Under the pieces are notes generated by a model, which saw nothing but the letters and a program-made list of their open reading frames with translations, was not told the DNA's origin and searched no databases. Below are positions 5,041 through 8,391 of a DNA stretch of 8,391 nucleotides, one piece after another. The stretch is from Massilia sp. (GTDB lineage Bacteria; Pseudomonadota; Gammaproteobacteria; Burkholderiales; Burkholderiaceae_D): assembly GCA_003484545.1 (NCBI GenBank), contig DNCF01000380.1, positions 463 to 8,853 of the forward strand. Direction: 5' to 3'. Position 1 is the stretch's first letter; each line of letters opens with the position of its first letter. Both the position numbers and the translations under genes were made by a program.

Positions 5041-6192
5041 ATGATTTTTTCACGCGCCTTGCACCGTGAACTGGCCAGCGCGGCCGGAGCAACCTTCACG
5101 GTGCTCTTCTCGGTGTGCATCACCTGGACCTTGATCGCCATCCTCGGCAGGGCCGCGGGCGGACGTGTCGCGTCCAGCGACGTGGTCGCATTGATCGCGT
5201 TTCAATCCCTGAATTATCTGCCAACTGTCCTGATCCTCACCAGCTTTATTTCCGTCCTGGTCGTCGTCACCCGCACCTACCGCGATTCCGAAATGGTGGT
5301 CTGGTTCGCCTCGGGCCAGTCGCTGCTGGCCTGGATCCGGCCGGTGCTCGCCTTCGGCATTCCGCTGGTGCTGCTGGTGGGCGCGCTGTCGCTGTTCGTC
5401 GCGCCCTGGGCCAAGATGAAAAGCACCGAGTACATCCAGCGCTTCGAGAAGCGCGAAGACCTCAAGCGCGTGGCGCCCGGCCAGTTCCGCGAATCGTCCT
5501 CGGCCGACCGCGTGTTCTTCGTCGAAGGTAGCGCCAACGGATCGACCGTGGTGCAGAACGTATTCGTCAACAGCCTGAACGGCGCCAACAACTCGATCGT
5601 GGTCGCCAAGGAAGGCGTGATCGAAGCCGACGGCAAGGGCGGGCAATACCTGGTGCTGAAGAACGGCCGCCGCTACCAGGGCGTGCCCGGCCAGGCCGAC
5701 TACCAGTCGATGGAGTTCGAACGCTACAGCATGCGCGTGGCGACCCAGGTGCCGGTGCTCGGCACCGACGTGCCGCTCGACGCCCAGTCCACGGCCATGC
5801 TGCTGGCGGTGGAAAACCAGTACACGCGCTCGGAGCTGCTGTCGCGCATTTCCTCGCCCATCGTCTGCCTGGTGCTGGTGCTGCTGGCGATCCCGCTCGG
5901 CTTCGTCAATCCGCGCGCCGGCAGTTCGGCCAACCTGATCCTCGCGCTGCTGATCTTCTTCACCTATAACAACCTGGTGAAGATGGCCGAGGCCAGCGTC
6001 AAGCAGCAGAAGATCGACTTCGGCATGGCCTGGTGGCCGCTGCACTTGGTCGCCGCCCTGATCGTGCTGGGTCTGTTCGCCTGGCGCCTGAACGTGAATC
6101 ACCGCTATCACCCGCTGGTGATCATCAATGCCTGGAAGCGTCGCCGCCTGCTGCGCAAGTCGCCCGAGCTGGCAGGCGTGGAGTCCCGATGA
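5041..6192 (+). CDS. lptF: LPS export ABC transporter permease LptF
   Basis: This 383-residue protein matches the LptF/YjgP family. Three hydrophobic helices (about 16-36, 48-77 and 101-121) are followed by a periplasmic beta-jellyroll domain (about 125-265) and three more helices (about 272-289, 297-313 and 330-348). The conserved coupling segment DSEMVVWFASGQS is at 82-94. With LptG and the ATPase LptB it forms the inner-membrane complex that extracts lipopolysaccharide and passes it to LptC and LptA. I chose the ATG at 5041 because MIFSRALHRE is the typical start. The frame is open 20 codons further upstream, but those residues are unlike LptF. There is no Shine-Dalgarno. The C-terminal tail after the last helix is basic (KRRRLLRK). 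The stop overlaps the lptG start by four bases (ATGA). The nearby pepA and lptG make LptF, not a second LptG, the right call. Confidence 0.96.
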   Translation: MIFSRALHRELASAAGATFTVLFSVCITWTLIAILGRAAGGRVASSDVVALIAFQSLNYLPTVLILTSFISVLVVVTRTYRDSEMVVWFASGQSLLAWIRPVLAFGIPLVLLVGALSLFVAPWAKMKSTEYIQRFEKREDLKRVAPGQFRESSSADRVFFVEGSANGSTVVQNVFVNSLNGANNSIVVAKEGVIEADGKGGQYLVLKNGRRYQGVPGQADYQSMEFERYSMRVATQVPVLGTDVPLDAQSTAMLLAVENQYTRSELLSRISSPIVCLVLVLLAIPLGFVNPRAGSSANLILALLIFFTYNNLVKMAEASVKQQKIDFGMAWWPLHLVAALIVLGLFAWRLNVNHRYHPLVIINAWKRRRLLRKSPELAGVESR

Positions 6193-7382
6193 AAGTCCTG
6201 CAACGCTATTTTGCGGTGAACATCACGCAGGCCGTCGTCTTCGTGCTGTTCGCCTTCCTCGGCCTGATCGCCTTCATGGACCTGACGGGCGAGCTGCCCT
6301 CGGTCGGCAAGGGCAATTACCAGTTCCAGCATGCGTTGCTCTACGTCGCGCTGATGCTGCCCGGGCACGTCTACGAGGTGATGCCGGTGGCCGCGCTGAT
6401 CGGCACCATCTACGCGATGGCGCAGTTCGCGCAAAGCTCGGAGTTCACCATCATGCGCGCCTCGTCGATGTCGACGCGCATGGCCGGGATGATGCTGTTC
6501 AAGATCGGCATCGTCTTCGTGGTCATCACCTTCATCTTCGGCGAACTGATCACGCCGCGCACCGCGCCGCTGGCGGAAAAGGTGCGCCTGACCGCCAAGG
6601 GTTCCACGCTCGCCTCCGAGTTCCGCTCGGGGATGTGGACCAAGGATAACGTGCACGCACCCGGCCCGAACGGCGCCCGCGGCGAGATCGTCGGCTCGCG
6701 CTTCTTCAACGCGCGCCAGATCCGCCCCGACGGCCAGCTGCTCGACGTGCGCGTGTACGAGTTCGACAAGGCGATGCGCATGCGCGCCATCATCACCGCG
6801 GCCAGCGCCAGCTTCAGCGGCAACGGCACCTGGCGCCTGCAGAACGTCACCGAGACCCTGTTCACCAACAGCCGCACGCTGCCCGAACCGGGCGCGCCGG
6901 TGCCGGCCGGGCAAAGCATCCAGAGCACCTTCGGCCAGGACACCAGCGCGGTCGCCACGCGCCGTCTCGAGAGCCTCGACCTGGTCTCGGAAATCACGCC
7001 GAAGATCCTGCAGGTCTCGCGCCGCGACCCCGAGCGCATGTCGGCCAACGAGCTGGCGGTGTACTCGCGCCACCTGGTCGAGAACCGCCAGGAGAGCGAG
7101 CGCTTCCAGATCGCGTTCTGGAAAAAGCTGATCGATCCGCTGGCGATCTTCGTGCTGATGGCGCTGGCCTTGCCCTTCGCCTACCTGCACACGCGCAGCG
7201 GTGGCGTCAGCCTGAAGATCTTCATCGGCATCATGATCGGGGTGAGCTTCATCCTGATCAACTCCCTGTTCTCGCACCTGGGGCTGCTGTCGACCTGGCC
7301 GGCCTTCGTCACGGCGGCCGCGCCCAGCCTGCTGTTCCTGGCGCTCGCGGTCGGCGCGCTACGCTGGGTGGAGCGGCATTGA
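6189..7382 (+). CDS. lptG: LPS export ABC transporter permease LptG
   Basis: This 397-residue protein is the second transmembrane subunit of LptB2FG, pairing with LptF to form the lateral gate and the beta-jellyroll bridge for lipopolysaccharide. Helices lie at about 11-30, 55-79, 101-121, 313-334, 341-362 and 370-391, with the jellyroll at roughly 125-305. Family features include MKVLQRY at the start, the coupling segment SSEFTIMRASSMS (83-95) and FWKKLIDPL (310-318) before helix four. The ATG at 6189 overlaps the lptF TGA, with GGAG a few bases before it, so translation is likely coupled. The jellyroll is somewhat longer than in E. coli, which has about 360 residues in total. The longer open frame upstream of 6189 lies inside lptF and is not part of the protein. 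Confidence 0.96.
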   Translation: MKVLQRYFAVNITQAVVFVLFAFLGLIAFMDLTGELPSVGKGNYQFQHALLYVALMLPGHVYEVMPVAALIGTIYAMAQFAQSSEFTIMRASSMSTRMAGMMLFKIGIVFVVITFIFGELITPRTAPLAEKVRLTAKGSTLASEFRSGMWTKDNVHAPGPNGARGEIVGSRFFNARQIRPDGQLLDVRVYEFDKAMRMRAIITAASASFSGNGTWRLQNVTETLFTNSRTLPEPGAPVPAGQSIQSTFGQDTSAVATRRLESLDLVSEITPKILQVSRRDPERMSANELAVYSRHLVENRQESERFQIAFWKKLIDPLAIFVLMALALPFAYLHTRSGGVSLKIFIGIMIGVSFILINSLFSHLGLLSTWPAFVTAAAPSLLFLALAVGALRWVERH

Positions 7383-7774
7383 TGAACGCTACCACGCAGC
7401 GCCGCGCACTGGTCCTGTTCGCCCACGGCGCGCGCGCGGCCTCCTGGGCCGCGCCCTTCGAGCGGCTGCGCGAAATGACCCAGGCGCGCCTGCCCGATTG
7501 CGAGGTCACGCTGGCCTTCCTGGAATTGATGGAGCCGCGCCTGCCGGCGGTGGTGGCCGGCCTGGTCGAGCGCGGCGTGTTCGAGGTCACCGTGGTGCCG
7601 GTGTTCCTGGGGCAGGGCGGGCACCTGCTGCGCGACCTGCCGCTGCTGGCCGAGGGCCTGCGCGCGGCGCATCCCCAGCTCAGGCTGAACGTCGTGGGTG
7701 CGGTCGGCGAAGACCCGGACGTGCTGGCGGCGATGAGCGACTACTGCATGAAGGCCATCGGGGCGCCGGGCTGA
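7382..7774 (+). CDS. cbiX: Sirohydrochlorin chelatase/ferrochelatase-like protein, short CbiX type
   Basis: This 130-residue protein matches the single-domain CbiX family, which inserts Co2+, Ni2+ or Fe2+ into sirohydrochlorin for cobalamin, F430 or siroheme synthesis. The N-terminal strand ends in LFAHGAR, carrying the first metal-binding histidine (His15), and VPVFLGQGGHLLRDLP carries the second (His81), as expected for the family. The length fits the short homodimeric form, not the two-domain CbiK/SirB enzymes. The ATG at 7382 shares its A with the lptG TGA, and GGAG (7370-7373) lies eight bases upstream. The gene therefore appears to ride on the lptFG transcript despite its unrelated job. 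No other tetrapyrrole gene is in the window, so the metal is uncertain; iron for siroheme is a reasonable guess. Confidence 0.88.
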   Translation: MNATTQRRALVLFAHGARAASWAAPFERLREMTQARLPDCEVTLAFLELMEPRLPAVVAGLVERGVFEVTVVPVFLGQGGHLLRDLPLLAEGLRAAHPQLRLNVVGAVGEDPDVLAAMSDYCMKAIGAPG

Positions 7775-7945
7775 GACAGGGCGTCTCGCTTGCGCTTCGC
7801 GCATGATCCTGCGCGCCTGGCGCGAGCGCGCTTGCCGGCTCTGCAATGCTGCCGCTTTGACAAATCTTTCGATAACGGCTTGATAAGGACTGCGGCGAAG
7901 TCGCCACGGATTGTTCCGAATCATGGCCGCTTGCCGCTTGGCGGT

Positions 7946-7974
7946 TTGACAGTGCATCGGAATGCGCCCACACT
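7946..7974 (+). promoter_or_regulatory. Weak candidate promoter before the terminal gene
   Basis: TTGACA (7946-7951) is a perfect -35 hexamer. The best -10 at 17-base spacing is CACACT (7969-7974), with only three matches. It would give a leader of about 45 bases for the gene at 8026. The -10 is poor, so confidence is low. The rest of 7775-8025 shows GC-rich self-complementary sequence near 7811-7831 but no T-tract terminator. Confidence 0.25.
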
Positions 7975-8025
7975 GCTCGGGCTATTCCGGATGAGTGCCG
8001 GACCACCAACCAACCGACCCGCGCC

Positions 8026-8375
8026 ATGCTTGCACCGCTCCTGAAGCACCTCGTTGCCGCGCTGCTGCGCCCCGTCCAGGCCTTGTTCCGGCGCGTGGCC
8101 CGCCTGCCTGCCGCCCTGGTCGTCGAGATGCGCTGCGCCAGGCGGATCGATGCCGCGGCGCACCGCGTCGCGACGATGCGCGCCAAGATCTCGGCCATGT
8201 CCTGCCACCTCAGCGCGGGCAACGTCCCGGGGCGGGTCGACGCCGACCGCAGGCTGCGCGCCATGCTGGCCGAGCTGAAGGACGACCTGAGCAACATGCG
8301 GCGCGACCTGGCGCACTGGCACGTGAAGGAATGCCGCGGTCGCGTCGGCGCGCGGCTGGAAGCGGCGATCGACCA
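8026..8375 (+). CDS. Hypothetical helical protein, 3' end cut off by contig end
   Basis: An open frame starts at the ATG at 8026 and runs without a stop to the end of genuine sequence, giving 116 complete codons. I do not recognise a family. Third codon positions are overwhelmingly G or C, as in the neighbouring genes, which supports real coding over the antisense frame. The N-terminal 35 residues are hydrophobic to amphipathic with scattered Arg and Lys (LLKHLVAALLRPVQALFRRV). The rest is rich in Arg, Ala, Leu and Met with heptad-like spacing (about 48-105), suggesting long helices or a coiled coil. There is no Shine-Dalgarno before the ATG, so a downstream start such as the ATG at 8128 is possible. 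Residues read beyond base 8375 come from adapter and must be ignored. Confidence 0.6.
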
Positions 8376-8391
8376 AGATCGGAAGAGCGTC
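8376..8391. other. Illumina TruSeq adapter remnant at contig end
   Basis: The final 16 bases, AGATCGGAAGAGCGTC, are identical to the start of the standard TruSeq read-through adapter (the version continuing GTGTAGGG). An exact match placed precisely at the sequence end is best explained by untrimmed adapter carried into the assembly, not by genomic DNA. Confidence 0.93.

Noticed and set aside
7680..8376. Minus-strand frames opposite cbiX and the terminal gene
   Set aside because: They run antisense to frames with better codon bias, and the start of one at 8376 depends on the first base of the adapter sequence.

Overview
The window looks like chromosomal DNA from a GC-rich betaproteobacterium, most likely Oxalobacteraceae (the Massilia/Telluria/Duganella group). 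This rests on strong G/C preference at third codon positions, the style of the PepA, XthA, LptF and LptG proteins, and abundant short palindromes with the core CGTAGGGTGGG. The placement is inference, because no database search was possible. The right edge is almost certainly a contig end: the last 16 bases match the start of the Illumina TruSeq adapter.

Layout from left to right. (1) 2-1261 (+): the C-terminal part of a GGDEF-EAL cyclic-di-GMP protein whose 5' end lies outside the window. (2) 1264-1312: a 49-base near-perfect palindrome between convergent genes. (3) 1339-2103 (-): exodeoxyribonuclease III (xthA). (4) 2104-2563: a 460-base, partly AT-rich divergent intergenic region holding a GC hairpin in the xthA leader and a GGTAACA-N9-TGTTACC dyad. 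(5) 2564-2896 and 2896-3084 (+): an overlapping pair of small genes, a hypothetical protein and a DUF1653 protein. (6) 3085-3464: a repeat-dense intergenic region with three REP-like palindromes and two near-identical copies of the pepA terminator, the distal one still carrying a duplicated scrap of the pepA 3' end. (7) 3465-4961 (-): leucyl aminopeptidase pepA. (8) A compact divergent promoter region with overlapping -10 elements and a small perfect hairpin. (9) 5041-7774 (+): lptF, lptG and a single-domain CbiX-type chelatase, with a 4-base and then a 1-base overlap, so probably one transcript. (10) 8026-8375 (+): the start of an unrecognised helical protein cut off by the contig end, followed by adapter sequence.

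The gene content is mostly housekeeping: lipopolysaccharide export (LptF/LptG form the membrane part of the LptB2FG ABC transporter), AP-site repair (XthA), peptide turnover (PepA), tetrapyrrole metal insertion (CbiX) and c-di-GMP signalling. I see no evidence for a new defence system, CRISPR array, integrase or transposase. The unusual material is non-coding: the repeat and duplicated-terminator block behind pepA, the possibly leaderless lptF start opposite pepA, and the dyad in the xthA upstream region.
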